64,000 nucleotides of DNA from Varunaivibrio sulfuroxidans. Lineage in GTDB: Bacteria > Pseudomonadota > Alphaproteobacteria > Rhodospirillales > Magnetovibrionaceae. The notes under the pieces are model-generated. The model was not told the origin of the DNA, did not search any database, and was given only the letters and a program-made list of their open reading frames with translations. Within the stretch, counting starts at the first letter, position 1. Every line of letters starts with the position of its first letter. Position numbers and translations under genes: made by a program. This document shows positions 22,117 to 32,792 of this stretch, piece by piece. The stretch is from NCBI RefSeq assembly GCF_029318635.1, contig NZ_CP119676.1, positions 2,245,001-2,309,000 of the forward strand, read 5' to 3'.

Positions 22117-24957
22117 ATGACTGTGGACTACAAAACGACGGTTTTTTTGCCCAAGACGGACTTCCCGATGAAGGGAGGGCTGCCCAAGCGCGAGCCTGAA
22201 TTACTCGCGCAATGGGCGGCGGTGGATCTTTACGCGCGTTGTCGCGACGCCGCGCGCGGGCGCGAAAAATTCATCCTTCACGACGGCCCGCCCTATGCCA
22301 ACGGCCATCTGCATTTTGGTCATGCGTTGAACAAAATTCTCAAGGACGTGATCTCCCGTTCACAGCAGATGATGGGCAAGGACGCCAATTATGTACCCGG
22401 TTGGGATTGTCATGGTCTGCCGATCGAATGGAAGATCGAGGAACGTTACCGCGCCGAGGGCAAGGACAAAGACGAGGTGCCGATCGTTGAATTCCGCAAG
22501 GAGTGCCGCGAATTCGCCGCGCGCTGGATTGATATTCAACGCGCGGAATTCAAACGGTTGGGGATCATCGGCGACTGGGACAATCCCTACACCACGATGA
22601 ATTTCGCCGCGGAGGCCCGAATTGCGGGTGAACTGGGCAAGTTTTTGATGGACGGTTCCTTGTATAAAGGGGCCAAGCCGGTGATGTGGTCGGTGGTTGA
22701 AAAAACCGCCCTGGCCGAGGCCGAGGTCGAGTATCACGATCACGTTTCACCCGCCATTTTCGTGCGCTTCGCCGTGCGCAATGCCGCCCGCGGAGAACTT
22801 GACGGCGCGGCCGTGGTGATCTGGACCACGACGCCGTGGACGATCCCGGCCAACCGCGCGATCGCTTTCGGCGCGGATATCGATTATGTGGTGATCGAGG
22901 TCGGCGCGGTGTCCGATACCGCCGCCGCGCGTCCCGGCGACCGTTTGGTTCTCGCTCAGGCGCTGGCGGCGCAGGTCTGCGTGGCGTCCGGCATCGAAAG
23001 CCACGACGTCGTCGCCCATCTCAAAGGGGCGGAGCTTGCCGGGACGGCTTGCGCCCATCCTCTGGACGCCGACGGTTTCGATTTCGACGTGCCTCTTCTG
23101 GAAGCGGATTTTGTCGAGGTCGATACCGGTACCGGCTTCGTCCATATCGCGCCCGGTCACGGCGCGGACGATTGGGAATTGGGTATCGCCAACGCCATCG
23201 CCGTGCCCGACACGGTCGGACCCGATGGCCGTTATCTTGAACATGTGCCGGTCTTCGCGGGCATCCCGGTTTTGGAATTCGACCCTAAGAAGAAAAAATC
23301 GCGCTTCCCGGCCAACCGCGCGGTGATGGAAAAACTGAGCGAGCGGGGCGGCCTGTTGGCGTCCGAAAAAATCGAGCATAGCTATCCTCACTCGTGGCGC
23401 TCCAAGGCGCCCCTGATTTTCCGCAACACGCCGCAGTGGTTTATTTCGATGGAAAAACACGATCTGCGCCAAACCGCGCTGACGGCCATCGACAACACCA
23501 AGTTTTTCCCCGCCAAAGGTAAGAACCGGCTGCGTTCGATGATCGAAAGCCGTCCCGACTGGTGCGTCTCGCGTCAGCGCGCCTGGGGGGTGCCGATCAC
23601 CGTTTTCGTCAACAAGAAAACCGGCGAACCATTGCGCGATCCGGCGGTGATGGCGCGCATCGTCGATATCTTCAAGCAAGAGGGCGGCGACGCCTGGTTC
23701 GCCCGCGACGCCCAGGACTTTCTGGGGGACGCGCACCGGGCCGACGATTTCGAGCAGGTCACCGACATTCTCGACGTTTGGTTCGATTCGGGCTCGACCC
23801 ACGCTTTCGTCCTTGAGGACCGCCCCGATCTTCAGTGGCCGGCGTCGCTCTATCTGGAAGGCTCGGACCAGCATCGCGGCTGGTTCCATAGCTCCTTGTT
23901 GGAAGCCTGCGGCACCCGTGGGCGGGCGCCCTACGAAGCGGTGTTGACCCACGGCTTCCTGCTCGACCAGAAGGGCTATAAAATGTCCAAGTCCGAGGGC
24001 AATACGCTGTCGCCCAAGGATGTCGAGGAACGGTACGGCGCCGATATCCTGCGCCTGTGGGTGGTCGGTTCGGACTATACCGAGGATCTGCGCATCGGCC
24101 CCGATATCTTGAAAAGCCATTCCGATATCTACCGTAGGCTGCGCAATACGTTGCGCTTTCTTCTCGGAAACCTGAGCGGTTTTAACGCCGCCGAGCGCGT
24201 CGGTCCCGCCGAAATGCCGGAATTGGAGCGCTGGGTCCTGCACCGCCTGTGGGAAATTTCCGACGGTGTGCGCCAAGCCAACGAAAATTTTCAGTTTCAC
24301 GGTTTGTTTACGGAGTTGCATAATTTTTGCGCCACCGACCTGTCGGCATTTTATTTCGATATCCGCAAGGACGCTTTGTATTGCGACGGGTCGGACAGCC
24401 CCGTGCGACGGGCGGCGCGCACCGTTTTGGATATCCTCTTTAACCATCTGACCGTTTGGTTGGCCCCGTTCATCTGCTTTACCGCCGAGGAGGCATGGAA
24501 AGCGCGCCACCCCGAGGTTAAGGAAAGCATCCATTTGCAGCTTTTCCCGGATGTCCCCGAAGCCTGGGGCGACCCGGCGTTGGCGCGAAAGTGGGCTAAG
24601 GTGCGCGATCTGCGCCGCGTCGTGACCGGCGCGTTGGAGATCGAGCGGGCGGAAAAGCGCATCGGCTCCAGTCTGCACAGTCATCCCCAGGTGTTTGCCG
24701 TCGAGGACTATGTGCGCGCCATGACCGGCATCGACTTGGGGGTGATCGCGATCACTTCGGGGGCCGAATTGATCGCGGGGACCCCGCCCGCGGGCGCGTT
24801 CACGCTGCCCGACGTCGTCGGTGTCGGGGTTGTATCGGCCCCTGCCGATGGGGAAAAATGCGAACGGTGCTGGAAAATCACCCCCGAGGTCGGACAGGAT
24901 GATGCGCATCCGACATTATGCATGCGTTGCGCCGACGTGGTGCGGCGGAAAGCGTAA
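22117..24957 (+). CDS. ileS: Isoleucyl-tRNA synthetase
   Basis: A class Ia aminoacyl-tRNA synthetase charging tRNA-Ile. HIGH appears as PYANGHLHFGHALNK, KMSKS as GYKMSKSEGN, and the editing domain contains WTTTPWTIPANRAIA. The C-terminus carries the zinc-finger pattern CERCWK and CMRC. The 946 residues fit the bacterial enzyme. A CimA-dependent isoleucine pathway is encoded 18 kb upstream but the genes are not linked. No T-box or other leader is visible in the 76-bp gap after ribF. Confidence 0.97.
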   Translation: MTVDYKTTVFLPKTDFPMKGGLPKREPELLAQWAAVDLYARCRDAARGREKFILHDGPPYANGHLHFGHALNKILKDVISRSQQMMGKDANYVPGWDCHGLPIEWKIEERYRAEGKDKDEVPIVEFRKECREFAARWIDIQRAEFKRLGIIGDWDNPYTTMNFAAEARIAGELGKFLMDGSLYKGAKPVMWSVVEKTALAEAEVEYHDHVSPAIFVRFAVRNAARGELDGAAVVIWTTTPWTIPANRAIAFGADIDYVVIEVGAVSDTAAARPGDRLVLAQALAAQVCVASGIESHDVVAHLKGAELAGTACAHPLDADGFDFDVPLLEADFVEVDTGTGFVHIAPGHGADDWELGIANAIAVPDTVGPDGRYLEHVPVFAGIPVLEFDPKKKKSRFPANRAVMEKLSERGGLLASEKIEHSYPHSWRSKAPLIFRNTPQWFISMEKHDLRQTALTAIDNTKFFPAKGKNRLRSMIESRPDWCVSRQRAWGVPITVFVNKKTGEPLRDPAVMARIVDIFKQEGGDAWFARDAQDFLGDAHRADDFEQVTDILDVWFDSGSTHAFVLEDRPDLQWPASLYLEGSDQHRGWFHSSLLEACGTRGRAPYEAVLTHGFLLDQKGYKMSKSEGNTLSPKDVEERYGADILRLWVVGSDYTEDLRIGPDILKSHSDIYRRLRNTLRFLLGNLSGFNAAERVGPAEMPELERWVLHRLWEISDGVRQANENFQFHGLFTELHNFCATDLSAFYFDIRKDALYCDGSDSPVRRAARTVLDILFNHLTVWLAPFICFTAEEAWKARHPEVKESIHLQLFPDVPEAWGDPALARKWAKVRDLRRVVTGALEIERAEKRIGSSLHSHPQVFAVEDYVRAMTGIDLGVIAITSGAELIAGTPPAGAFTLPDVVGVGVVSAPADGEKCERCWKITPEVGQDDAHPTLCMRCADVVRRKA

Positions 24958-25009
24958 TGGGAAGAATAATAGCCGCGGGGCGAATGAAAAACAAAACGGG
25001 GGAACGGCG

Positions 25010-25537
25010 ATGAACGTGCGGTTGGGGATGGCTCTCGGCGTTGTTCTGGCGACGCTTGTCTTGGCGCTGGATCAGCTTAGCAAGTGGGTGATCGTCTCCC
25101 GGGTCATGCAGCCGCCACGGGTGATCGAGGTGACGCCTTTTTTCAACCTGGTGATGGGCTGGAATAGGGGGATTAGCTTTGGCCTATTTAATTCCGGCGT
25201 CGATTGGGGGGCCTGGGTGTTGACCGGCGTGGCGCTTGGAATTTCGGGGGTGCTCGCGATATGGATGAGCCGTACGAAACGCGTGCGGTTGGTGGTGGCG
25301 CTGGCGTTCGTGATCGGCGGGGCTATCGGAAACGCCGTTGATCGCGTGCGTTTCGGGGCGGTCGCCGATTTTCTCGACGTGCATTTCGCGGGCTATCACT
25401 GGCCGGCGTTTAACGTCGCCGACAGCGCGATTACCTTGGGCGCGATTATTTTGGTGCTTGACGCCTTGTTTGCACCCAAAGAAACGCCTACAAATAACGA
25501 TACCCAGGGAAGCCGGGGTCCGCGCGCCTCGCGGTAG
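25010..25537 (+). CDS. lspA: Lipoprotein signal peptidase LspA
   Basis: An inner-membrane aspartyl protease that removes signal peptides from prolipoproteins. Four spans are predicted, and the two catalytic aspartates are seen in GNAVDR (Asp111) and FNVADS (Asp138), with the conserved NRGISFGLF motif before them. The ATG at 25010 gives 175 residues; a longer open frame begins inside ileS and is rejected. It directly follows ileS and precedes a lipoprotein gene, which is a natural substrate. Confidence 0.94.
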   Translation: MNVRLGMALGVVLATLVLALDQLSKWVIVSRVMQPPRVIEVTPFFNLVMGWNRGISFGLFNSGVDWGAWVLTGVALGISGVLAIWMSRTKRVRLVVALAFVIGGAIGNAVDRVRFGAVADFLDVHFAGYHWPAFNVADSAITLGAIILVLDALFAPKETPTNNDTQGSRGPRASR

Positions 25538-25624
25538 GGTCGCCCCGTCTTTTTGCGGGGCCGCCGGGGGGGCGTTGGGCGAAGTTGTGATTGAAGTTGT
25601 GATTAATGAGAGACGTTTGGAACC

Positions 25625-26197
25625 ATGGCGTACAATCGAACAGTCGTTGCCTTGACCTTGCTGGGAGCTGTTTTTCTCGGCGGGTGTAGCAGCGCGCGAA
25701 CGGCGTTGACGACGTCGAAAACGCCGCCCGATGAATTCGCGGTTTATTCGCGTGCGCCCCTGACTTTGCCGCCCGATTATGGCTTGCGCCCCCCTCGCCC
25801 CGGCGAGGCGCGCCCCGACGGCATCAATCCGGAAGGCGCGGCGAAGGCCGCGTTGTTCGGCGCTCAGGGTGGCGGGAAACCTCAAGGCGAAATGGCGCAG
25901 GCGGCGATTAGCCCCGGCTTGCGCGACCTTCTGCAAAAAACCGGCGCCGATAAGGCCGACCCGCTGATCCGTCAGGAAGTCAATAACGAAAGCGCGACTC
26001 TGGCCGAACAGGATCACACCTGGGGCGAAAAAATTATTTTCTGGCGCAAGCCCGAGCCGTTCGGAACCGTCGTCGATGCCGCCAAGGAAGAAAAAAGACT
26101 GCGCGAGAACGCGGGGCTGGGCAAGCCGGTGACCGACGGTAAAACCCCCTCCATCGAAAGAAAACCCAAGGCCCTCCTCGAAGGTATTTTCAACTAG
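25625..26197 (+). CDS. DUF3035-family outer-membrane-type lipoprotein
   Basis: The N-terminus shows a lipobox, LGGCSS, after a hydrophobic stretch of about 15 residues, so the protein is lipid-anchored at the cysteine near residue 21. The mature part begins with an Asp/Glu-Phe motif and a PLTLPPDYGLRPPRPGE stretch, the signature of the DUF3035 family found next to lspA and M16 peptidases in alphaproteobacteria. Function of the family is not established. Its start ATG 25625 is 88 bp after lspA, likely the same operon. Confidence 0.86.
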   Translation: MAYNRTVVALTLLGAVFLGGCSSARTALTTSKTPPDEFAVYSRAPLTLPPDYGLRPPRPGEARPDGINPEGAAKAALFGAQGGGKPQGEMAQAAISPGLRDLLQKTGADKADPLIRQEVNNESATLAEQDHTWGEKIIFWRKPEPFGTVVDAAKEEKRLRENAGLGKPVTDGKTPSIERKPKALLEGIFN

Positions 26198-26283
26198 GGG
26201 GTTATTTCAACCTTTGCGTTCGATGCCATTGGAGGTAGACGACTAGGACGCGAAGCGGAGATTAATCGCCAGGCGGTCGTGGA

Positions 26284-26502
26284 TCAGCCGACGACGGAAA
26301 TTCGCGGCGAGACCGGGTCGGGCGAAGCGCCGGGGGCCTCGGCGACGGCGGCCAAGTCGATAGGAGAACCGTCGGGTTCTGGTGACCAAGTGCGCCCGGC
26401 GGCATCCCAAGACACGACGCGCACGCCACCGTCTTCGGTTTTTTCCAGACGGGCGACCACACCGCCGAGCCACTTGGGTACGAAAGCAGAACTTGGTAAC
26501 AT
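26284..26502 (-). CDS. Small hypothetical protein, possibly the intact end of a frame-disrupted gene
   Basis: The 72-residue frame from ATG 26502 has codon use typical of real genes here (GC-rich third positions) and a GGAGGT about ten nt upstream. The sequence is hydrophobic then proline-rich, ending SPRISVVG, with no recognised domain. The same frame stays open and coding-like for another 130 bp upstream (to about 26645), but without a usable start. A strong ribosome site with an ATG at 26656 sits in a different frame there. See the finding on possible disruption. Confidence 0.45.
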   Translation of the reverse strand: MLPSSAFVPKWLGGVVARLEKTEDGGVRVVSWDAAGRTWSPEPDGSPIDLAAVAEAPGASPDPVSPRISVVG

Positions 26503-26730
26503 TATAATCCGACCTCCAAGAACACGATACCCCAAGCGATCGACGACCTCAATCAAACCTACACCCGGGTCGAGGCGATCGCCCCGCCACTTCTTCGGCG
26601 CGATATCGTCATGTTCGCGCCTTATTTTTCCGTTATGACAATCCGACCGCCTTCATGGCGTCGCTCTCCTCGCCCGCGGTTGCGGCGCATCTGAGTGGGA
26701 TTTTCAACCGGTTGTATGAAGGATTCTGGC

Positions 26731-28161
26731 ATGTTTATGGGTGTTGCGCGCAGGTGCGCGATCATATCTCTGGTGCTTTTCGCGGGAATCGTGATGGCCG
26801 TGGGCGTGGCGCGGGCCGGGGTGTTCAATCCACAGACTTTTCGTTTGAAAAACGGTATGGAGGTGGTGTTGATCCCCAACCATCGCATGCCGGTGGTGCG
26901 TCAAATGGTCTGGTACAAGGCCGGTGCGATCGACGAGCCCAAGGGCAAGACCGGCGTCGCGCACCTGCTTGAACACTTAATGTTCAAGGGCACGAAGGCG
27001 TATCCCGGCGGCGCGTTTTCGGTGACCGTGGCGCGCAACGGCGGTCAGGAAAATGCTTTCACCGCCGCCGATTACACCGCCTATTTTCAAACCGTGGCCA
27101 AGGACCGCCTTCCCCTGGTGATGAAGATGGAAGCCGACCGGATGACCCATCTGACGCTGACCCCCGAGGACGTGCGCACCGAGCGCAAGGTGGTTTTCGA
27201 GGAACGTCATATGCGGGTTGACAACAATCCCGCCGCGGTTCTGCGTGAAAAGACCCAGCAACGCTTGTTCGCGGGCAGCCCTTATGCTCACCCCGTGATC
27301 GGTTATCCAAAGGATCTGTCCAAGCTTACGCGGGCCGACGTTTTGACCTTTTACCATCGCCATTACGCCCCCAACAACGCCGTTCTCGTGATCGAGGGCG
27401 ATGTCACGATGGCCGAATTGAAACCCCTGGCGGAGAAATATTACGGTGTCATTCCGCCGGCCAAGGTGCCGCCGCGGCCATCCCTGGCGCTGACCCATAA
27501 GGTCAAGGGGGGAGAGATCACCCTGGCCGACCCCCGCGTGCGCCAACCCAACCTATCGATGACGTACATCGCGCCCAGTTATACGTTTGGCGGTCGCGAC
27601 GCGGTGATTCCATTGGAAGTGTTGAACGAGATTCTCTCGGGCGGGCCGACCTCCCGGCTGTACCGGGATTTGGTGGTGAAGCGCGGAATCGCGGTGGACG
27701 CCGGGTCCTACTATGACGGGCAAAGCCTGGGACCGGGGCGTTTCGTGCTCTACGCCAGCCCCAAGCCGGGCGTTCCCTTGAGCCGTCTGGAAGCGGCGCT
27801 GAAGGAGGAGGTCCATGACCTGCTTGCGCGCGGCATTTCCCCCGAAGAACTGGAGCGCGCCCGGCGTTCCCTGCTCGCCAACGCCGTTTACGCTCGCGAC
27901 AGCCTGAGTGCGGGGGCGATGGCGTTGGGCGGCGCCCTGGTTCAGGGACGCAGCGTCTACGACGTGGAAAGCTGGCCCGACCGCATCCGCGGCGTGTCGC
28001 GCCGCCAGGTCATGAGGGGCGCGCGTGAGGTGCTGGGGCGCCGAAACGTCGTTGTTTCACGCCTGATGGGCGCGCCGCACAAATCGAAGAAAACGGCGTC
28101 GCCGCCCCCTCCGCAAAGCGGCGGGGCCACGCCCGCCCCGACCCCTAAGAAAGGATCGTGA
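26731..28161 (+). CDS. M16-family zinc peptidase (active subunit)
   Basis: A secreted pitrilysin-type metallopeptidase with an N-terminal signal sequence (hydrophobic residues 10-28). The inverted zinc motif HxxEH is HLLEH at residues 78-82, with a downstream glutamate ligand near 157-158 (VVFEER), so the active site is complete. Two M16 domains follow in the usual order; a Pro/Lys-rich tail ends the chain. The start at ATG 26731 is chosen for AAGGA about eight nt upstream; 26716 is possible. It overlaps the second M16 gene as GTGA and follows the DUF3035 lipoprotein gene. Confidence 0.92.
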   Translation: MFMGVARRCAIISLVLFAGIVMAVGVARAGVFNPQTFRLKNGMEVVLIPNHRMPVVRQMVWYKAGAIDEPKGKTGVAHLLEHLMFKGTKAYPGGAFSVTVARNGGQENAFTAADYTAYFQTVAKDRLPLVMKMEADRMTHLTLTPEDVRTERKVVFEERHMRVDNNPAAVLREKTQQRLFAGSPYAHPVIGYPKDLSKLTRADVLTFYHRHYAPNNAVLVIEGDVTMAELKPLAEKYYGVIPPAKVPPRPSLALTHKVKGGEITLADPRVRQPNLSMTYIAPSYTFGGRDAVIPLEVLNEILSGGPTSRLYRDLVVKRGIAVDAGSYYDGQSLGPGRFVLYASPKPGVPLSRLEAALKEEVHDLLARGISPEELERARRSLLANAVYARDSLSAGAMALGGALVQGRSVYDVESWPDRIRGVSRRQVMRGAREVLGRRNVVVSRLMGAPHKSKKTASPPPPQSGGATPAPTPKKGS

Positions 28162-29501
28162 TCGCCATGAAACGTTTTTTTTATGCCGCCATTTTCGTCA
28201 TCGGGCTGTCTTCGTCCATGGGGTTCGGCGCTTCCGACGCCCACGCGATCACGGTCGAGCGCGTCGTCAGTCCCAAGGGCGTCGTCGCCTGGTTGGTGGA
28301 GGATCACACCAATCCGATCATCGCCATGAATTTCGCCTTCAGGGGCGGGGCGGCGCTCGATCCCAAGGGCAAGGCGGGGGTGGCCAATCTGGTTTCGGGC
28401 CTGCTTGACGAGGGCGCGGGCAAACTGAAAAGTCAGGCCTTTCAACGTCGGCTCCAGGATATCTCGGCCAGCTTGCGTTTCGACGCCGGGCGCGACACCT
28501 TCGCGGGCAGTCTGAAAACGCTGACCGCGCATCGCGATCGGGCCTTCGACTTGACCCGCCTGGCGCTGAGTGCGCCCCGCTTCGATCGTTCGGCGGTGGC
28601 GCGCATCCGCGCTCAGGTCGAGGCCGGACTGCGCTACGAGTCCGAAGATCCCGACACGGTGGCGACGAAGAAATTCTTCGCCACCGTTTTTCGCGGCCAT
28701 CCCTACGCCCACTCGGTCGCGGGCACGGCGAAAAGCGTGCGTGCGATCACCATCGCCGACCTGAAGGCGTTTCACGATAAGTATATGACCCGCGGCAATC
28801 TGGTGATCGGCGTTTCCGGGGATATCACGCCCGCCGAACTCGCACCGGCGTTGGATCGGATTTTCGGCGCGCTGCCCGCCCACGGGGCTCCCACCAAGCT
28901 GCCCACGGTCGGGGCGCAAGGCAAAGGTCGCGTCGTGGTGGTCAAGAAAAACGTCGCGCAAAGCGCGATCGTTTTTGGCGAACAAGGGGTGCGCCGCAGC
29001 GATCCCGATTTCTATAGCGCTTATGTGATGAACTATATTTTAGGCGGTGGCGGCTTTACATCGCGGTTGTTCTCCCAGGTTCGCGAAAAGCGCGGCCTCG
29101 CCTACTCGGTGAGCAGTGGGTTGTATCCCCTCGACCACGCCGCTCTAATCATGGGCAACGCCGGAACCGCCAGTCCCAAGGCGGGTGAAACCATCAAAGT
29201 CGTGCGCGACGTGTGGCGGCGTCTGGGGACCGATGGGGCCACCGCCGGGGAACTGAAGGACGCGAAAACCTACCTTACCGGATCGTTCGCGCTGCGCTTC
29301 ACGTCCAACGACGCAGTCGCCTCGATCCTCACGGCGATGCAATTGGAACATTTGGGTATCGATTATCTAGACAAGCGCAACGGTTATATTCAAAAGGTGA
29401 CGTTGGCCGATGTCAACCGGGTCGCCAAGCGCCTGCTGAAGGCGGATGCCCTGACGTTCGTCGTCGCCGGCGACCCCAAGGGGAAGATCAAGGTACGCTG
29501 A
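28158..29501 (+). CDS. M16-family peptidase-like protein (inactive partner)
   Basis: A second M16 protein with its own signal peptide (KRFFYAAIFVIGLSSS to DAHA). The position of the HxxEH motif reads GVANLVSGLLDEGAG, so it lacks both zinc-binding histidines, while the second-domain RSDPDFYSAYVMNYILGGGGF and SRLFSQVREKRGLAYSV motifs are intact. Pairs of one active and one inactive M16 chain form heterodimers (as in mitochondrial processing peptidase and related bacterial enzymes). The GTG start overlaps the previous stop by 4 bp; an ATG at 28167 is an alternative. Confidence 0.9.
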   Translation: MIAMKRFFYAAIFVIGLSSSMGFGASDAHAITVERVVSPKGVVAWLVEDHTNPIIAMNFAFRGGAALDPKGKAGVANLVSGLLDEGAGKLKSQAFQRRLQDISASLRFDAGRDTFAGSLKTLTAHRDRAFDLTRLALSAPRFDRSAVARIRAQVEAGLRYESEDPDTVATKKFFATVFRGHPYAHSVAGTAKSVRAITIADLKAFHDKYMTRGNLVIGVSGDITPAELAPALDRIFGALPAHGAPTKLPTVGAQGKGRVVVVKKNVAQSAIVFGEQGVRRSDPDFYSAYVMNYILGGGGFTSRLFSQVREKRGLAYSVSSGLYPLDHAALIMGNAGTASPKAGETIKVVRDVWRRLGTDGATAGELKDAKTYLTGSFALRFTSNDAVASILTAMQLEHLGIDYLDKRNGYIQKVTLADVNRVAKRLLKADALTFVVAGDPKGKIKVR

Positions 29502-29582
29502 CGATCGGTTGGGCTTTTTCCGGGCGCGGAATATGCTAATGTCCACGCTCGGAGCCCCAACAGAATCAAGAGCGTCACGCCC

Positions 29583-30884
29583 ATGCACTACCGCCATACC
29601 ATTCGCGACTGTTTCGCCGAGCATATCGGAGAGCGGGGGCTGAGCGCGGACGAGTACCAAGGCGCGATGACGCGCGCAAAAGACGCCCACGTTTGGCTGT
29701 CCGAGCGCTATCGGGCCCGCGATCTGGCATTGCTGCACCTGCCCGAACAGCATGGCGATCTGGACCGCTTGCGCCCCATCGCCGAAACTTTCCGCAAGCG
29801 GTTTTCCGATGTCGTCGTGCTCGGCACCGGCGGCTCGTCCTTGGGCGGACAGACCCTTTACGCCCTCGCCGACAGCGGTTTCGGCCCGACCCGGGGTGGC
29901 CCGAAGATCCACTTTATCGACAATGTCGATCCTTATACCTTCGAGAGCCTGTTCGACCTGATGGATCTGGAGCGCACCGGATTTATCGTCATTTCCAAAT
30001 CGGGCGGCACCGCGGAAACGGTGGCTCAATTTATTTCCTGCCTGGATCGCTTCATGATGCAATGTGGGCGCGACCGCGCGGCGGAACATGCCCTGGTGAT
30101 CACCGAGCCGGGAGGCAATCCCCTGCGTTCGCTGGCCAATCGTCTCAATTTGCCGGTTCTCGATCACGACCCCGAGATCGGCGGGCGTTTTTCCGTGCTT
30201 TCCGTGGTCGGCATATTGCCGGCGATGATCGCCGGGCTGGATCCGTTGGCGATACGCCGGGGCGCGGGCGATGTCTTGCGCCAGACCCTGGACGCTTCGG
30301 ATATGAACGCCGCCGCCCCGGTCGTGGGCGCGGCGCTGAAGGTCGGGTTTATCGAAAACCGTCACGTCGCCAGTTCGGTGCTGATGCCTTATGTCGATCG
30401 GCTTTCCCATTTCGGCCTGTGGTTTCAACAATTGTGGGCGGAAAGCCTGGGCAAGGAGGGCACCGGAACGACGCCGGTGCGCGCCATGGGGACGCGCGAC
30501 CAGCACAGCCAGATGCAGTTGTACCTGGATGGCCCGAAGGATAAAATGTTCACCCTGGTGACGCTGGACGTCGCCGGCGAAGGCCGCCTGATTTCCACCG
30601 CCCTGGTCAAGGAAGACGCGCTGGGCTACCTCAACCGCAGGCGGATGGGTGATTTGTTGGAGGCCGAACAGCACGCCACCGCCGTCACTCTGGCGCGCAA
30701 CGGCTGCCCGACGCGCTTAATCCAATTGGCGCAATTGAACGAGACGACGCTGGGGGCGTTGTTGATGCATTTCATGTTGGAGACGATCCTGGTCGCGCAC
30801 ATGCTGGGGATCAACGCTTTCGACCAACCCGCGGTCGAAGAGGGCAAGCAGTTGGCGCGTCGCTTCCTGGGGGAGATGTCGTGA
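29583..30884 (+). CDS. pgi: Glucose-6-phosphate isomerase
   Basis: Interconverts glucose-6-phosphate and fructose-6-phosphate. The phosphate-binding motif [11 protein letters not shown] near residues 80-90 and the second sugar-phosphate loop [15 protein letters not shown] are the SIS-type pattern of Pgi. [13 protein letters not shown] matches the conserved C-terminal region with the catalytic His. At 433 residues it is the short form common in Rhodospirillales relatives. It overlaps mutL by 4 bp. Confidence 0.92.
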   Translation: MHYRHTIRDCFAEHIGERGLSADEYQGAMTRAKDAHVWLSERYRARDLALLHLPEQHGDLDRLRPIAETFRKRFSDVVVLGTGGSSLGGQTLYALADSGFGPTRGGPKIHFIDNVDPYTFESLFDLMDLERTGFIVISKSGGTAETVAQFISCLDRFMMQCGRDRAAEHALVITEPGGNPLRSLANRLNLPVLDHDPEIGGRFSVLSVVGILPAMIAGLDPLAIRRGAGDVLRQTLDASDMNAAAPVVGAALKVGFIENRHVASSVLMPYVDRLSHFGLWFQQLWAESLGKEGTGTTPVRAMGTRDQHSQMQLYLDGPKDKMFTLVTLDVAGEGRLISTALVKEDALGYLNRRRMGDLLEAEQHATAVTLARNGCPTRLIQLAQLNETTLGALLMHFMLETILVAHMLGINAFDQPAVEEGKQLARRFLGEMS

Positions 30885-32746
30885 TCGGAGATACGCCCAC
30901 TGCGATCACCGGCGCGGCGGCGATCCGTCTGCTGCCGGAAAATTTAATCAACCGCATCGCCGCCGGCGAAGTGGTCGAACGTCCGGCCAGCGCGCTCAAG
31001 GAACTGGTGGAAAACAGCCTCGACGCCGGGGCGCGCCAGATCGACATGGTGTTGCGCGATGGTGGGCGCACCCTGATCGCGGTTAGCGACGACGGACGAG
31101 GAATGACGGCGGAAGAAATGAGCCTGGCGGTGGAACGTCACGCGACATCGAAGTTGAGCGACGATAGCCTAACCGATATCCACACCTTGGGGTTCAGGGG
31201 CGAGGCCCTGCCCTCGATCGGGGCGGTGGCCCGCCTGAGCATCACGTCGCGCACGGCGGCGGGGGAAACCGCCTGGGCGCTGCGCGTGGACGGCGGGCGC
31301 AAGGGCGCGGCGCGACCGGCGGCGTTGGGCCGGGGCACCCGGGTCGAGGTGCGCGATCTCTTTTTCGCCACCCCGGCGCGCCTGAAATTTCTGAAAACCG
31401 CGCGCACCGAACTGTCCCACGCCCAAGATATCGTTAATCGCTTGGCGATGGCGCATCCCGAAGTCGGGTTTTCCCTTTCCGATGGGACGCGCACGCTGAT
31501 AAAACTGCCGCCGGTGGGTGATGATCCGTGGACGGGCCGGCTCGAACGCCTGGGCGCGATCATGGGGCGCGACTTCGCCACCAACGCGCTGCCTATCGAC
31601 GCCCGGCGCGAGGGGCTGCGCCTGACCGGCTACGCCGGGCTGCCGACCCTCAACAGGGGCAACGCGCAGCACCAATTTCTGGTCGTCAACGGCCGCCCGG
31701 TGCGCGATAAGCTGTTGTTCGGCGCGGTACGCGGGGCGTACCGCGATTTCCTCGCCCACGACCGCTATCCTTTGTTGAGCCTATTTCTCGACCTGCCGCC
31801 CGAGATGGTCGATGTCAACGTCCATCCGGCCAAGACCGAGGTGCGTTTTCGCGACGCCGGTCTGGTCCGCGGCCTGATCGTCAGCGCCCTCAAACACGCC
31901 CTGGCCGAAGCCGGGCACCGCGCCGCGACCTCGGTGTCCGAGACCGCCCTCGGCGCGTTCCAGGCCGAAGGCGGGGGCGTGTTCGGAAATACTTTTTCGC
32001 GCGCGGGGAGCTTTTCGCCGAATACGCAAAGCCGGGAACTTTCCGAGCGCGCCGCGATCTTTCACGCCCCGTTGCCCAACCTGGATGGTGCGCCCAGCGC
32101 GCGCGCCGATGGGGCGTCGCCTAACGAGGCTATGGAAGGGGGCGCGGCGGAGGCATATCCCGGTGCGTATCCCTTGGGCGTCGCCCGCGCCCAACTGCAC
32201 GAAACCTACGTCGTCGCCCAAACCAAAGACGGCATCGTTATTGTCGATCAACACGCCGCCCATGAACGCCTGGTCTATGAACGCATGAAACAGGCGCTGG
32301 CGTCGGGCGGGATCAAGCGCCAGGGCCTGCTGATTCCCGAAGTGGTGGAGTTGGGCGTGGACGACGCGGCGCGCGTGTTGGCGCGCGCCGGGGAGCTGGA
32401 CGAACTGGGGTTGGGCGTCGAGCCGTTCGGCGACGGCGCGGTGGTGGTGCGCGAAACTCCCGCCTTGCTGGGCGCGGTCGATGTGCAAAAGCTGGTGCGC
32501 GATTTGGCCGACGATCTCGCCGAAACCGACGACGCCTTGGCGTTGAAGGACCGCCTCGGCGATGTCTGCGCGACGATGGCGTGCCATGGCAGCGTGCGCG
32601 CCGGACGCGGCCTGAACGCGCAGGAAATGAACGCCCTCTTGCGCGAAATGGAGGCGACCCCCCATTCCGGGCAGTGCAATCATGGCCGCCCGACCTATGT
32701 CGAACTGAAACTGGCGGATATCGAAAAATTGTTCGGCCGGCGCTGA
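30881..32746 (+). CDS. mutL: DNA mismatch repair protein MutL (endonuclease type)
   Basis: A GHKL ATPase with [28 protein letters not shown] at the N-terminus, the DDGRGM box and FRGEALPSI. The C-terminal domain contains [12 protein letters not shown], the metal-binding endonuclease signature, so this MutL probably nicks DNA itself as expected where MutH is absent. The central linker (about residues 350-430) is Ala/Gly/Pro-rich. It starts GTG 30881, overlapping pgi. 621 residues fits the family. Confidence 0.95.
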   Translation: MIGDTPTAITGAAAIRLLPENLINRIAAGEVVERPASALKELVENSLDAGARQIDMVLRDGGRTLIAVSDDGRGMTAEEMSLAVERHATSKLSDDSLTDIHTLGFRGEALPSIGAVARLSITSRTAAGETAWALRVDGGRKGAARPAALGRGTRVEVRDLFFATPARLKFLKTARTELSHAQDIVNRLAMAHPEVGFSLSDGTRTLIKLPPVGDDPWTGRLERLGAIMGRDFATNALPIDARREGLRLTGYAGLPTLNRGNAQHQFLVVNGRPVRDKLLFGAVRGAYRDFLAHDRYPLLSLFLDLPPEMVDVNVHPAKTEVRFRDAGLVRGLIVSALKHALAEAGHRAATSVSETALGAFQAEGGGVFGNTFSRAGSFSPNTQSRELSERAAIFHAPLPNLDGAPSARADGASPNEAMEGGAAEAYPGAYPLGVARAQLHETYVVAQTKDGIVIVDQHAAHERLVYERMKQALASGGIKRQGLLIPEVVELGVDDAARVLARAGELDELGLGVEPFGDGAVVVRETPALLGAVDVQKLVRDLADDLAETDDALALKDRLGDVCATMACHGSVRAGRGLNAQEMNALLREMEATPHSGQCNHGRPTYVELKLADIEKLFGRR

Positions 32747-32792
32747 TCGGGGCCATCGCCAATCGGGGCTGGAGCCAATCGAAGTTCGGCGC

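Noticed and set aside
22747..24909. A 720-codon open frame opposite ileS
   Set aside because: Antisense to ileS with no recognisable domain; ileS motifs are unambiguous.
26279..26638. A plus-strand frame opposite the small hypothetical gene
   Set aside because: Ser/Thr/Arg-rich composition is that of an antisense frame; the minus strand has better codon use.
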